Assembly (NCBI GenBank): GCA_960531495.1
Contig: OY482855.1
Span: forward strand, 4,670,639-4,734,638
DNA: 64,000 nucleotides
Reading direction: 5' to 3'
Origin: Zeus faber
Lineage: Eukaryota; Chordata; Actinopteri; Zeiformes; Zeidae
Under the pieces are notes generated by a model. That model was not told the origin of the DNA and did not search any database. It was given only the letters and a program-made list of their open reading frames with translations. Made by a program: the position numbers and the translations under genes. Each line of letters starts with the position of its first letter. The first letter of the stretch is position 1. Positions 1-12,140 of this stretch are shown in pieces.

Positions 1-124
<124 letters not shown>

Positions 125-1430
125 AACTTGTTTTGGGGTTGTTTAAAAAAATCAGGGCCTTTCAGTTATTTTCAGATCACATGTGTGTGTGATGTTGTCA
201 AGGTACAATTTCATCTTCTCATAGCACGCAGGAATGCATAGCCCTCTTTAATTACACTTCTTCCCAGATCTTAGAGGCTATATAACAGTTGTTGTCATTT
301 CAAGAACTCTCTCATGTTTATTATTATTATAAGGGTTCCCTATTGTTATCGTTCGGATTTTTATTATTATTATTCTTCTTGGCACTTTTCAGGCTAAAAG
401 TGTCTGGAACAGGACAACCACTGGACACATGAATATGGTTGAGGTTAGAACCGATCGTTAGAACCGGGACATCGCAGACATTTCGTGGTTCATCCATATT
501 GATCCACATACGGAGCAGGAATTAGTGAAAAACCGATTAAATTTGACCGGAAGTAGCCGAATGTTCATGCATTGCCGACACACCAGCGTTCGAAAACTAC
601 CGGTCGGGTGGTGGAGCGAGATGAGTTTGTGGAGTAACAGGGTTTGTGACATCATCATCCAATTTCTACATATGTGCAGGTTGTGGCTACGAACGCGCAT
701 TCCCACCGTGCAAGCTGTGTGGTGTAGACTCCATCGCTCTGTAGTGGTTGCAAACTGTGTGTGTGTGTGCGTGTGTGTGTGTGTGTACATGTGTACGTGT
801 GTGTGTGTGTGTGTATCGCCTTACTTACTTGATGTTGGCGCGGCGTTTCATTTGATATTTTATTCTTTTGCTGTTTTTGTAAATTTTAACACATTCTGTT
901 CACCTCTAACCCGGTACTGTGTACCTCCTAACACGCAAACTGTCGGGGGCTAAAACATATTGCGTGTTTGTGTCCTCACACATGGAGATCGGGTCCATTT
1001 TATTAATTTTTTAGTCCATAAAGTTGAAAAAGTTGATGAAATGTCTCTGAGGGACATGCAGTGTTTAATCCGTTTGAATGGAACCGTGTTATTGGGAACT
1101 TCCACACTGAGTTATTTCTTTCCACAGAAACACTGTGAGGCAGGACTCCGATGACTACAGGTGGGAGACAGCCACCTTCTAATTTTTAGGATAAAGTCAT
1201 AACACACAACAAGTGAATCAGCTTGTATTAGTAATTCAGCCTGTAACCAGGACTCACCGCGTCATTACGTCCGCCGATGCTGCTTTCAAGGGAAACTCAG
1301 AAAATTTAACTCATTTTAGATTAAATGCTAATGTAAAGACAAGCGTCAGCATGAACTGATGCTACGTTCCATGGGAACTCAAAAATTTGTATTTGGTGTT
1401 GATATATATATATATATAGCTGCTTTTTTT
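125..1430. other. AT-rich non-coding stretch, no gene seen
   Basis: No recognisable protein family in either strand. It contains a broken GT/CA microsatellite at about 757-815 and a short TA run near 1400. Open frames here are explained by the microsatellite or chance. Confidence 0.6.
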
Positions 1431-1440
1431 TTTTAAATTA

Positions 1441-1835
1441 AAGATAGATCCATAGATACTTTATTTATCCCCTGGCGGAAGATGCAATTGTCTCAGCAGC
1501 TCAATTCAAAATGGTAGGCAAAATAATAATAAAGTAATACTATAAAAATATAAAAAAGAAAATGGCAATATATTGAAAATGTTGAAAATATACAATTAAC
1601 ATAACAGTAGACTGTACACAATAAAAATATAGCAATATACACTAATCCTACTAAACTAAACCAAAACATTTTGAAATCTTAAGCGAGACAATCAACACAG
1701 GACATGGATTTAATGATCTTTTGCACTGTGCACTTGCAACAGATGTCCCTGGATGAAGTTCCCAAAAGGCCCCTTAGTAAGTTGAGCAGTGCTGATCCCT
1801 GGAGAGGAAATAGGTTGATTGGTCCTTAAAGAATA
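1441..1835 (-). repeat. LINE 3'-end-like interspersed repeat, reverse orientation
   Basis: The start, GATAGATCCATAGATACTTT followed by a 'TTTATCCCC' motif, resembles the antisense 3' end of common teleost non-LTR retrotransposons. The rest (AT-rich stretch, then 'CTTTTGCACTGTGCA' and 'AGTAAGTTGAGCAGTGCTGAT') is typical of their 3' UTR. No reverse transcriptase frame remains. Assignment is by remembered family appearance only. Confidence 0.45.
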
Positions 1836-4800
1836 GAAAACAGGATACAACAATGAATGAATGAATCAAAAATGAAAATGAACACAGAGATGGTATAAAC
1901 ATGCTTAAGTGAAGACAGGAAGTGTTCGGAAATGCCCCTGAGTCAACCTCCTGACACCCCTATAGACCAATCTGCTCCGTCACTTCAGAGCAAGACACCT
2001 CCGTACTTATGGTGAACTAAATTATGGATCTTTTAACAACAGGTTTTGGGGCTATTGACAATCTGTATCATGATTGGGCAGATTGTTTCTCATAATATAG
2101 CATGACTTGGGGCGCTTCAAGAAGAATAATCAGTTCTATAGTTTTAGGTGGAGGTGAGACCTGACCAATAGTCCATGGTCAGGTCTCACATTGGCCTAAA
2201 TTAAGTTTGAAAAACACTGGTTGAAACCATTGCAACCGTTTTTAATGTGGGCCGGGCCCACAGTTGAATCTGGGGTGCTAGATAATCATCACGCAAAATG
2301 TGAAATCTTGAAAATAAACAGTAGTCCCCCCTGAGATAAATCCACTGGCACTTTGTGGACACATTATTATACAGTTAAGCATTTAGAAAGTGTCTTTGAC
2401 TGTCTTACGTAAAAATACAAATTCTGTGGATTTTTTAAAAAGTGAAATAAGTTGATTTTAAATGAGAACCGCAGCCTTTTGATGCTCTCCATTTGAAGAC
2501 ATCTTTCCTTGTTTTAAGGACAGTTTTATTAGACTAACTTCTCAGACCAATATTTTTCTTGTTTTAAGAAATTATATCTTGTAATTTTTTCTTTGCTCAA
2601 TTGTGTATGTATTATTACTTTTTAAAATATTCTTATAATTTTTTTAATGTATATATTTTTTTATTATTTGTGTGTTTATTTATTTGTGTAATTATTTGAT
2701 TCATTTATTTGATAAATAAATGTCTTGTTATGGTTTGTTAACCGTTGTCATCCCTCGTAATAACAAGTCAAGAACGAATCAATGTATCAGGAGTGGATAG
2801 CGCACATTTCTCTGAAATACATGGCAGACCAGACCGCTCCTCTGATAAGGATTGTGATTTTCTTTCTTCCGATATGCAGTGTAGCTTGACAACTTTCTAT
2901 CATTTGCGGCTCTCTTACAAATGGTTTTGTATTGGATGGGCAGTTTTTTCCTCCCAGGATCTCTCCCTTTACCCGTTAACCTTTCCACAGCTTGTAATTG
3001 TCCATTTCGCTGTGGTAATTACGTTGTGTAAGAGCACACGGTATTTAGCAAATTGAAATAATGAAACGTTCTCATCCTGTGGCAGAAATACCAGACGGTG
3101 TGCGACATTCCTGGGTGGATTTATCGCAATTTAACGTTACAATTCATTGACAAAATAATGAACTTCATGCATCTGAAGTGCTGTACTACGTACTAGATAT
3201 TCGCTGTATCATCCAGCGTGCTTCAGTATGTTTAGTTTATGTGTTTAGTATACACTCTTTGATGCAAACTATGGTGACGTACATACTATACATAAATTTC
3301 GCGTACTTAATAATGTGTTAGTAAAAGGCCCTCCCATGTATTTATTCTTTACTGTATTTTATGCCTACGTTCCTCTTCATTTTCCCTCGCCCATCTGCTC
3401 CCAACATCCCATCTGTCCTCGCCTGTCATTTATTTTGCTTTTTGTTTCTCAAGACATCATCTACACCATCCAAGCCATTTCTTTCCCCTCTTAGATGTTC
3501 TGCAGCAAATCACCGCATAGCTATTGCGGTGATAGCTGAGGAGCCATCTTCTCCCCCTTACCTTAACTCTCTATTTCTTTCTGTGCACCTGACGTTGAGT
3601 TGAAAAAGCTTGAGGTGGTGGGGAACCTTTCAGAGAGAATTAGGGTTCTCGATAACAAGAAATTCACGGGGCGCCCCCAGCCAATTTTGCATCCCAGCAC
3701 TGGGGGTCGCAGCTAGCAAGTAAACATCATGCATGAGCAAATTATGAAAGAAGTATATGGCGGTGATTGGGGTATCAAAAATGCGTAATATAGCCCAGAT
3801 TTGCAAGAAAACTCGAGGTGGTCTCTAATAGTTTTCTTACTTGACCATAGCACTCTTCTGGTCTCCCCATTTATTACAGAGCAAACGGACAGCATAAGCT
3901 TTTTATTAGCAATGCAACATGTTGAGGGAAAACACCTACCTGCAGTGTGGAACATAAGATTTCTCCCTTCAAACCCATCCGTTCGAAAGTGTTCAAACAG
4001 CATTTTCAAAGGACTCGACATCAAGAGCCTGTCACCTCTGATGCATTAAAGCCTCCGAATCGGAAGAAAACGCAGGGACTTTGAACAGCGTCAATGATGT
4101 TTTATTTGTGCTTGAAGGCAACCTTGATATTGCATCACATGAACCTTGAGCTGGGTGTACCTTTTAGAATAAGGCAAATACATAGGGTGTTCAAACGTTT
4201 GGGGGAATATTTATCAAGACAATACCAAGATTCAGGTTTCCGCAAGGAATGTTTTACACAGCCTGGGACTTTGATTGGTGTAGAAATGTGTTGGTTTTAG
4301 TCTTGTTAATATTGTATTTATGTTTCTATATATTTTGGTGCTCTTCAGTTGTCCTAGGTGGGCAGTTGGGGCGGATGTTTTTGTTTTCTGTATACAAATC
4401 ATGGAAACCAACTTAAAACCCTAATTACAATAAAATGTTGTATTAACAGCAACAAATTACAACATTTTTTGTCAAGACATTGAGGAAAATGGTGGATTCA
4501 CTCCTCAGTTCTCCACAGAGTACACAAAATGGTAAAGTAGAGGTAGGGTGTGAAACAACAGATATTGATTCAATTCCATATTCCTTTTGGAGCATATCTG
4601 CTTATTTTCCAGGAGAGGGAGTTTAATCTGTGACGTCATCGTGGATTCCCCTCATCAATTCCTTCGGTAACAACAAATGATAAATAATAAATACCATTTC
4701 CTTGCATCTGTGTCACATTTCAGCGCCACATCATGGCAAAGACCCGAATCTAACACCAGACTACCGGAGAATAGAATTATTTTGTTGTTCATTTGGCCCC

Positions 4801-6120
4801 ACCCATCAAAATAGTTCCTCCAAGAAGCACCCTTAGCTAACAAAAGTGTTGCAGAGCAACACATCAACTGACAACTTGTAGTAACCTCTAAAGCCTGGTG
4901 TTTACAAAAAGCAAAAAGTCCCATTGCCCTTTTACTGTAAACGAGCACTTGCTGGATGACTCTCAACCAATCAAATTACTCGACTGGATTAACTGTTGTA
5001 TAATCTGTATGTCCTGAATTTAGGTTACGCAAGCTGGTGTTAGTTTGAAAAGAGAACTGGAATCAGCTCCATGTCTGTTTGTCTGTCTGTCCCGCAGGAT
5101 AGTTTTCAGATTCTCCCCTGATAGTGATCTGAAGCGTTGTATCCGAAGGGGCGACACACACACTCATCATCAGAAAGAGACAGAGATAGATGTTGACTTT
5201 CTCAAGCCTCTGGAGTCTGGGGTCTTTTTTGTTTGTTTTGCAAAATTTTCCCTTTTGCTTTGGATTTGCGCCTAAATAAATGGTCTTAGCCCTAATGCAG
5301 TACAGTGACGTGTCAGTGTATTTTGTCGACATGTTTTGATTAACAGCGATGTTGTTTTATTTAAAAATACTTCCAATCACTGCGTTGTACTGTAGGTTGC
5401 CAGTAGGAAGTGGCACAACTTGCTGTTTTTAGTCTCTAGATTCTTGAAGAGTCAAGAAGCCCTCAAAAACCTGACCATTTTGGTTTGGTTGGTTTTGGTT
5501 TGGTTTTCCTGGTATAATACAGAAAGACTGTCTGACAATGTTGTGAGCTTCTCGTTTCAAAAAGAAGATTTAACACTTTTTTTAAGGCTTAAATGTTTTG
5601 GCATTTAAGCACAGTGAAAATCAAATTATAGGTGTGTTACATATCCAGAAGAGTCTATCATATTTCTGAAAGGATATTTATTGAAGGAGTAGGTAGAAAC
5701 TAGTCCTTGTGGTCAAGTTTTTTTTTTTTCAACAAGTCATTTGAGCTGCTGATATAATAAAGGGGTAACGATTATTTTGGAAATTTCTGCCCACCTGCGT
5801 TGCTGGTGAATAAAAAATCTTAAGAAAATCAAAGAAGAATCACAATATTAAATGACTTAAAGACAAACCACTAGAACTTAGGTTCTGTAAACAAACTTAG
5901 GGAACTTAGGGTATGTTAAGAGTGCTGAATAAGAGGAAGTAGTTTCTGTATGTGTAGTTTCTGTGTTTTCTGATGCAAACAAGTCTGCCTGTGTCAGAAA
6001 AGACAGAAACTCGACATTTGAAGAATGGAAATCTATCTATCGACTTAAATGGGAATATATGAGTACAACCACAGAGTATTTGTAGGACACAGCGAGTGTG
6101 AGCACATGAGTTCTGCATTT
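1836..6120. other. Non-coding stretch, no gene seen
   Basis: Unique-looking AT-rich DNA. No reading frame has a recognisable domain or splice-consistent coding run. A pyrimidine-rich patch lies at 3370-3600. This is either intergenic DNA or a 5' intron of fbxl16; a non-coding first exon could be hidden here and would not be recognised by eye. Confidence 0.5.
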
Positions 6121-6124
6121 CTGG

Positions 6125-6560
6125 TTTCCACCGTCAAGCAGGGAAGAGGTAGCATCATGTCAGTGTTGGTGATCTTTAACAAATCCATGGCAATCTCAAC
6201 CATAGCATAATTCTGAGGCGTGTCATTCCATCAGGAATACGAATATTTGGGCACTCTTTCATTCTTCAGCAGGATAACGACCCCAAAACACACATCATAG
6301 CCATGCAAGAGCTATCTGGGGAAGAAGCAAAGTGAGGGACAACTCAAACAAATTACCTGGCCTGCCCAGTCTCCAGCGCCTCAATCCCATCAGAACTTGG
6401 TATGGGGCGAACCGGACAGACGAGTCAAATCAACACAACCCTACAGAGATGCTCTACAGAGATGCTCTACATCTCTGGCAGTTGCTGCAGAAGGGCTGGG
6501 AAAACGTGTGACGTGTTAACGCCTTCTGTTTGTCAGACAAAGGGGAGCGCTTTTGAGGAA
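6125..6560 (+). pseudogene. Degenerate Tc1/mariner-type transposase fragment
   Basis: Three separated pieces match Tc1-like transposase landmarks in order: a GSIM-like start of the catalytic core near 6148; 'QQDNDPK' near 6268, which carries the second catalytic Asp; and 'WPAQSPALNP' near 6359, where the usual Asp of WPSQSPDLNP is Ala. Reading-frame shifts separate them, and 'CTACAGAGATGCT' is duplicated near 6441-6470. The third catalytic residue is not recognisable. It cannot encode an active enzyme. Terminal inverted repeats were not found. Confidence 0.6.
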
Positions 6561-7082
6561 TCAAGATTTAGAGACGATTAAGAATTTTCTTGAACATTGC
6601 GATGACACTCCTTGTTTGTATATTTTAACATATGTTATCATTTCAGTCAGAGCCTAGACTGGCAACGGGGCCATGCCATAAAATAGTCAGGAATCTATGT
6701 GTTATTACACAATTCTATGCCTATACTATTATAATAGTGGCATGAATGAACAAAAATATATGGATTGTAAATTGCAATTATTTGTCCGTCAATTACAAAT
6801 ATTGCACCCCTACAGAAACACCCAGCTCATTGCAACAGGCTCTGATATGCTGTACATCCAGACTTGCTGGGCCTATTGAGTGTTAAAGCATTACTGAATG
6901 CACAGCCCGCATTTGAACTATGGCATGCTTGGACTTTGTGACAAAATGGATGACAAAAAAGATGCTGTATGGAGAGCTGGAGTTGGCTGAAAGCCACCCG
7001 TTCTTTGTCTCTTGGCACTTGTCCGGGGACATTGAGTGCCTGGTCTCCGTTTCGGGCCAGATTGTGTATAACTACAGGTTTG

Positions 7083-7302
7083 TGTTGACGGGCGTGTGTG
7101 TGTTGTGTGTGTGTGTGCGGATGCGCATTTATGTATGTATGCATGTATGTATGTATGCATGTATGTATGTATGCATGTATGTATGTATGCATGCATGTAT
7201 GTATGTATGTATGTATGTATGTATGCATGTATGTATGTATGCATGTATGTATGTATGTATGTATGTATGTATGTATGTATGTATGTATGTATGTATGTAT
7301 GC
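7083..7302. repeat. GT tract followed by (TATG/CATG)n tetranucleotide repeat
   Basis: A short GT run leads into about 170 bases of TATG units, broken by regularly placed GCATG variants. It generates long meaningless frames rich in Cys-Met-Tyr-Val (one strand) or His-Thr-Tyr-Ile (the other). Confidence 0.95.
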
Positions 7303-7838
7303 GTACCATACTTTTGTACTGTCAGATGACCCAAGTCACTATTTTGTGGCTATTATAATGATAACAAAATAAATACTGTGCAATGTGTTTTAATGTTAAA
7401 AATAGGTCACAGCAATTTCCAAATTTAAATTCCATCTAATTTTTGCGTGAAAAATGAAAAAAACAAAGAAAATCACAACCTGAGTACTTTACTATCGAGA
7501 CAGGAACGGCTCTGCTGCAGCTTTTCACTGTCTAAATCCAATTGGGCAAGGCAAGTACTCTATGCATATAGGTGTGTATTTATATGCCACATTTTATACA
7601 CAAGGGCAATCTAAAGCGGTACACATAAAGCATAAAATCTTTTTCTTCTTCTTTCGTGTTAAAGCAAAGACGAATTAAAGCATAGAAATAAAACACTAAA
7701 AACAGATAAAGGACATTATAAAATCACAGCGATAACAGGTCAGTGCAAAGTGCAAATTGAAACAGGCCTACATACTTAAATATGGCAGCACCCACACCCA
7801 CGTGGTCTTTGGGATTTCAGGAAATTTAGTGGGATATA

Positions 7839-7945
7839 GATTCAAGATTTAAGATTCAAGAGGTTATTCATCACATACATATACATAGGGTCATACATAT
7901 ATGCAGTGAAATTTCATGACACTGGTGATTACGCACAATAAGCTC
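7839..7945 (-). mobile_element. Solo LINE 3' tail (CR1/L2-like), 5'-truncated
   Basis: Reads as the reverse complement of the 3' ends at 25800-25910 and 23880-23978: ATTCAAGATTTAAGATTCAA tail units, 'CATACATAT', 'ATGCAGTGAAATTTCATGACA', then the 'GATTACGCACAATA' block. Only the last ~100 bases of the LINE are present, as expected from 5' truncation during target-primed insertion. Confidence 0.75.
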
Positions 7946-8257
7946 CAAAAATCCAAAAAATACTAAAATGTGCGTAATCAACACAAGGTGTTTACAAAGC
8001 AATTTAAAACAGGCTGACGTTAGGGCAAACGCTTAAGTCATAAAAACTTTAAAGGAATAGTATGAGTGGGTTAGGGTCAAGGAGTTCTTTGTTAAACGAA
8101 ATGTTTGATTTTATTGTTAAATTCACCGTTTCCTGGTGTGATATTTTCATTGCTGTACTGCAGTATTCTTTCCAGTGTTTTCACCAAATTGTATGACCTG
8201 TGAGGCTGAAGATGTACCGGCTGAAGTGACCCTGAGAGCTCAACGCACTGCAACTTA

Positions 8258-8492
8258 AGAAAACACATGCAAATAGAAAAAACACAAGCAAATTCCGAGA
8301 AACACAACCGCATTTACAGAAAACACAACCACATTAACAGAAAACACAAATACATTAACAGAAAACACAACCGCATTAACAGAAAACACAACCGCAATAA
8401 CGGAAAACATTAACCCATTAACAGAAAAAACTGATTAACAGAAAACACAACCGCATTAACAGAAAACACAAACGCATTAACAGAAAACACGC
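8258..8492 (+). repeat. 21-bp minisatellite, about ten units
   Basis: Units close to ACAGAAAACACAACCGCATTA repeat head to tail with small changes (ACC to ACG, one shortened unit near 8420-8440). No coding frame runs through it. There are no spacers of variable sequence, so it is not a CRISPR-like array. Confidence 0.9.
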
Positions 8493-8499
8493 AATACAA

Positions 8500-10800
8500 C
8501 ATTATGGAAGTGAGCCACATAATTGCGGAAGTGAGCCACACCTGATGCACTCATTTATCTACAATAAAATTTATTCAACTAAATTATTTAGTGTCTGTAA
8601 TTATATATAAGAATTTATACAAATTACAACCCAGAGCCGCAACTATCACGGACAAGTCGAATCGTGCGAGACCACCATGTCCAAATCCTCCAAATCCTCA
8701 AATCCTCTGCTTCCTCCGTGCAATTCATTTATAGAAAAAAACAACTTTTATACAAATCCATAGTTTTTATTTAAGCCATTTAAGTGCGATATTCCAAAGA
8801 ATACAGGTTAAGTTGGTGGGGTGAAGTTCACGAACATTTCTTTCCTTATGGGTGAATGTACTGAACTGAATCACTTCCTGAAACGATCCGTTCATGAGTC
8901 AGTTCAGTTGAGTCTCAGGCAGTTGAGAGCAAAGCCCAATGTCCCCACAGCGCACCCCTAATTATAAAAGACATGTCTCGGGTCTTAGTGGCATTTTTAA
9001 GAAGAAAAATAATACATTTTACAAATAAAAAGACTTGTCTCTGGACTGGAACTTTTTCAGTTTTTTTTGTATTTGCAGCTGAGCTCCACGGTTTGGATCA
9101 GCCTCAACATTTTTCTGAATTATCTTTTCTTCCCAAAAACAAATTACTTTTGAAATATTGGTAGAAAATTAATATTTGTAAAAACCCACTATTTGTGCTT
9201 TGCTGCTTTTCGGATTTAGCTCCACCCCTACATTACATTCTTGTCCCCGCAATGTTACTGCTTCCATTCACACTCACCATTCATAGCCGTACCGGCATTT
9301 TCCCTGAAATGATACTGGGTCGAGAGCAGGGAAGCTTACAGAACGACTTTTACGGAGCATTAAAACCGGCTCCTGTTCCCACATTCCCAAATACTTAATG
9401 TGATGAGAAAGTACACCATATACAATGTATAAAAGTAGAAAATCCTGTATTGTATTGCATCTACCTCCATGTGAATTTCTTTCGATGCTTCGAAGGATTT
9501 TTTACTATTTCATCCAGATAGCCTGTGGATGTCTCTCTTTTTAAGTGGGCCAAGTTAATATATGTCTCTGATGTCCCCAAAACATGTTTTCGATTTTTTT
9601 TTGCTGAAAATACCACTCAGATACTACAGATTATGCAGAACTCACATAATTTGTGGCCCAAGGAGGAACCTTACAGTGAACCTTACAGTGATTACTATGT
9701 AATTATTTTACCTCATTATTTGATACTTTGGCAACATCCCACATTGTAAGATTATATGTAAGACAGAAAATAAGGAAAAGCATAATAGGTCCCCTTTAAT
9801 CAAATGCGTCAGTATAGTGTGTGAACATTCAGGTGTTAATAATATAAAATATTTCAAGACATGAAAGCACTCAGGTTTTAATTGTACTCTGTCACACACA
9901 CCACAAGCACTCATGACGACCAACACACATGCTTCAAATGGTGGCTGGAGAAATTAGTTTTGTGATGAGTGAATGAATGAATGAGTGATTCATGTGCGGG
10001 GGGGGGGGGGGTTACTCTGTACTCAACGGTTAGATTAAATAACAAGGCCATCTGTTTATTATCAAGAGGCAAGCTACGCAAATTTCCAATGCATTTGCCT
10101 GAGATCAACCATATTTCAGCCAATTTCAGCCAGTTCTCAAGGATTTTGTGATTGTTTCATGTAAGCCAACAACATTGGAGCGTACACTTGCATTACCTTA
10201 AGTATCCACTATGTAGCGGTGGCTGCTTTTTCATGAATTACACTAATATAAAAACACAGTTATGGCTTTAAACATTGTAGAATAAATATAGAAATGCATT
10301 CATGTACCTTTAAATGCTGTCCGTTGGCCAAGTGTATTTAAAGCGAGTTTAGAAGATTAGTTAGATGGCGCGCTGTTAACAAAGTGAAACCTGATTGGCA
10401 GCTTTGGAGGGAACGAAGCAGCTTTGAAGCAAAATGGAACATGATTAGCGTAAAAATGCGACAAAAATCTGATTGACTGAAGCCGGCTCTCAGCCTTTCA
10501 TTTGGTCCCAGAATGCAATAATGTGGCAGTAAAATGTCAACGCTGTAACAGACGGCTCACACCTATAAACCGCTTCAACTCATGTAATGGGTTTTCTATG
10601 GACAGGGCTGTGTCTATTTTTATGGGTTTTACGGGTAAACAGTCTACGCACCCCGTTTCATTGAACGGCCTGAGAGAGTGGAGCACGTTGTGTCTAGAAT
10701 CAGCCTTTTATAGAGCTCAAAATACCACCTCTTACTATGTGTGGTTTTGTGTGGGTATAGCAGTCCCTGTAGCTTTTAGTAGTAACTTTATTTTGCATGC
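8500..10800. other. Non-coding stretch with a repeat end
   Basis: No gene recognised. Near 9785-9800 'ATAATAGGTCCCCTTTA' is the reverse complement of the start of the repeat at 17322, marking another end of that teleost family. A run of 12 G lies near 9998-10010. The 178-residue open frame at 10502-11038 has no family features. Confidence 0.5.
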
Positions 10801-11191
10801 ATACCTCATGAGCGCTCACTTGTACAGGAGTGATCCAACCTCCAATTCACACCAAATGCGTCACATCAGCGGTGCGTGGACACTTCAGACACGCTGCCAT
10901 GTAAATCAATGTTGCATTTCACACCGGCTGTCAGGTGCCTCGTGTCATGTTGGAGGCTCCTGTGTTTATTTATGCCTCAGCTCTATTTTTTCTTTCTTTT
11001 TTTGCTTCACGGGCAAACTGGGCCCTAAATTGCCATAGAGGTCCATTCAAAATATGTAATTGGTGAAAATATTTAATTACCAAGTCTGGTATGCATCAAC
11101 CACATATATAAAATCACTGATGTGTACGCGGATTTCTGAGTTAATTTAATAAACTTATACATTTTACTCCATATCAAATTAAACCTCTATG

Positions 11192-12132
11192 CAGTGGTGG
11201 AAAAAGTAGTGGAAAGCCACACTTGAGTAAAAGTAGACATATCTTGTGAAAAAAACGACTGTTCTCTAAAGTGAAAGACACTCATTAGAATACAACTTGA
11301 GTAAAAGTTCTGAAGTAGCTGGTAGTAAAGCTACTTATGTATCAAAAGTAATTGTAAAAGTAAATTCTGTGGAGGGAAAAAAAACAGACTTTAGTTGAGA
11401 GGGGTTTTTTTTTTGCTCTATTTTATTTTGGTTGCCAATATTTCCGTATTTTTCGGTAAGCATAAGAGTCACTTCATTCGGTAAGATGCATCTTTCACTC
11501 TGACTTTTGAAATTGAAAACATTCTTTGTAAATATGGCCGCGGGTGTTGGTCTCCATTAGTTGTAGCAGGTGCAGGTGCAGGTGAGCAGCATCACAGTTG
11601 GAGGAGGCCGTTGCTGTGGTCGTCGCTCTCCAACATGCTGCTCTAGTGGTGGCTCTCTGGGACATGCCCATGCCTGTTCAATAGCAATACAGCCAAAATG
11701 AAACTATACAGGCATGCCAGGTCTCCATGACAAACCCAGCCATCCCCGACTCGTGGAAAAAAAAACAATCCGCTTCAACACTTAAAAGTATCCCGATTCC
11801 AAGAGAAAACTGCAGATCTGGCAACTCTGAACACAGGAGTGTGTTTGTTAACACTTGGATATGACCATTGAATCGCCAACATGAACCTTGTGATAACTGG
11901 CTTTCACACTAACATCATTGGCTACAAGTCTTTCTCAGATTTTATTTTGAAGCGAGTAACGAACATGTTCAGGAGAAATGTTTTGGAGTAAAAGTATACT
12001 TTTTTGGGTCTAACTGTAGCTAAGTAACAGTAAAAGTTGACAGAAAAACGGTAACTTAAGTGAAGTACAGATACTCCCAAAGAATACTTAAGTACAATCA
12101 CAAAGTATTTTTACTGTTACTTTATACCACTG
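11192..12132. mobile_element. hAT-like non-autonomous DNA transposon (MITE)
   Basis: The element begins CAGTGGTGGAAA and ends in TTTATACCACTG, imperfect terminal inverted repeats. It is flanked by near-identical 8-bp sites: CCTCTATG (11184-11191) and CCTCTATA (12133-12140). Eight-base target duplications and CAGTG ends are hAT hallmarks. Subterminal 'AAGTACAGATACT' and 'AGTAAAAGTAGA' motifs are typical of this very common fish family. No transposase frame is present inside 941 bp, so it would have depended on another element. Confidence 0.8.
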
Positions 12133-12140
12133 CCTCTATA

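Noticed and set aside
6827-7372. Open frames of 77-160 codons on both strands with Cys-Met-Tyr-Val or His-Thr-Tyr-Ile repeats
   Set aside because: They are translations of the TATG/CATG microsatellite; all frames stay open because the unit contains no stop.
8258-8492. CRISPR-like array
   Set aside because: Units are contiguous and similar throughout, without unique spacers, in a eukaryotic genome.
10502-11038. 178-codon open frame on the + strand
   Set aside because: No recognisable domain, composition like translated non-coding DNA, and part of it overlaps a repeat-like motif.
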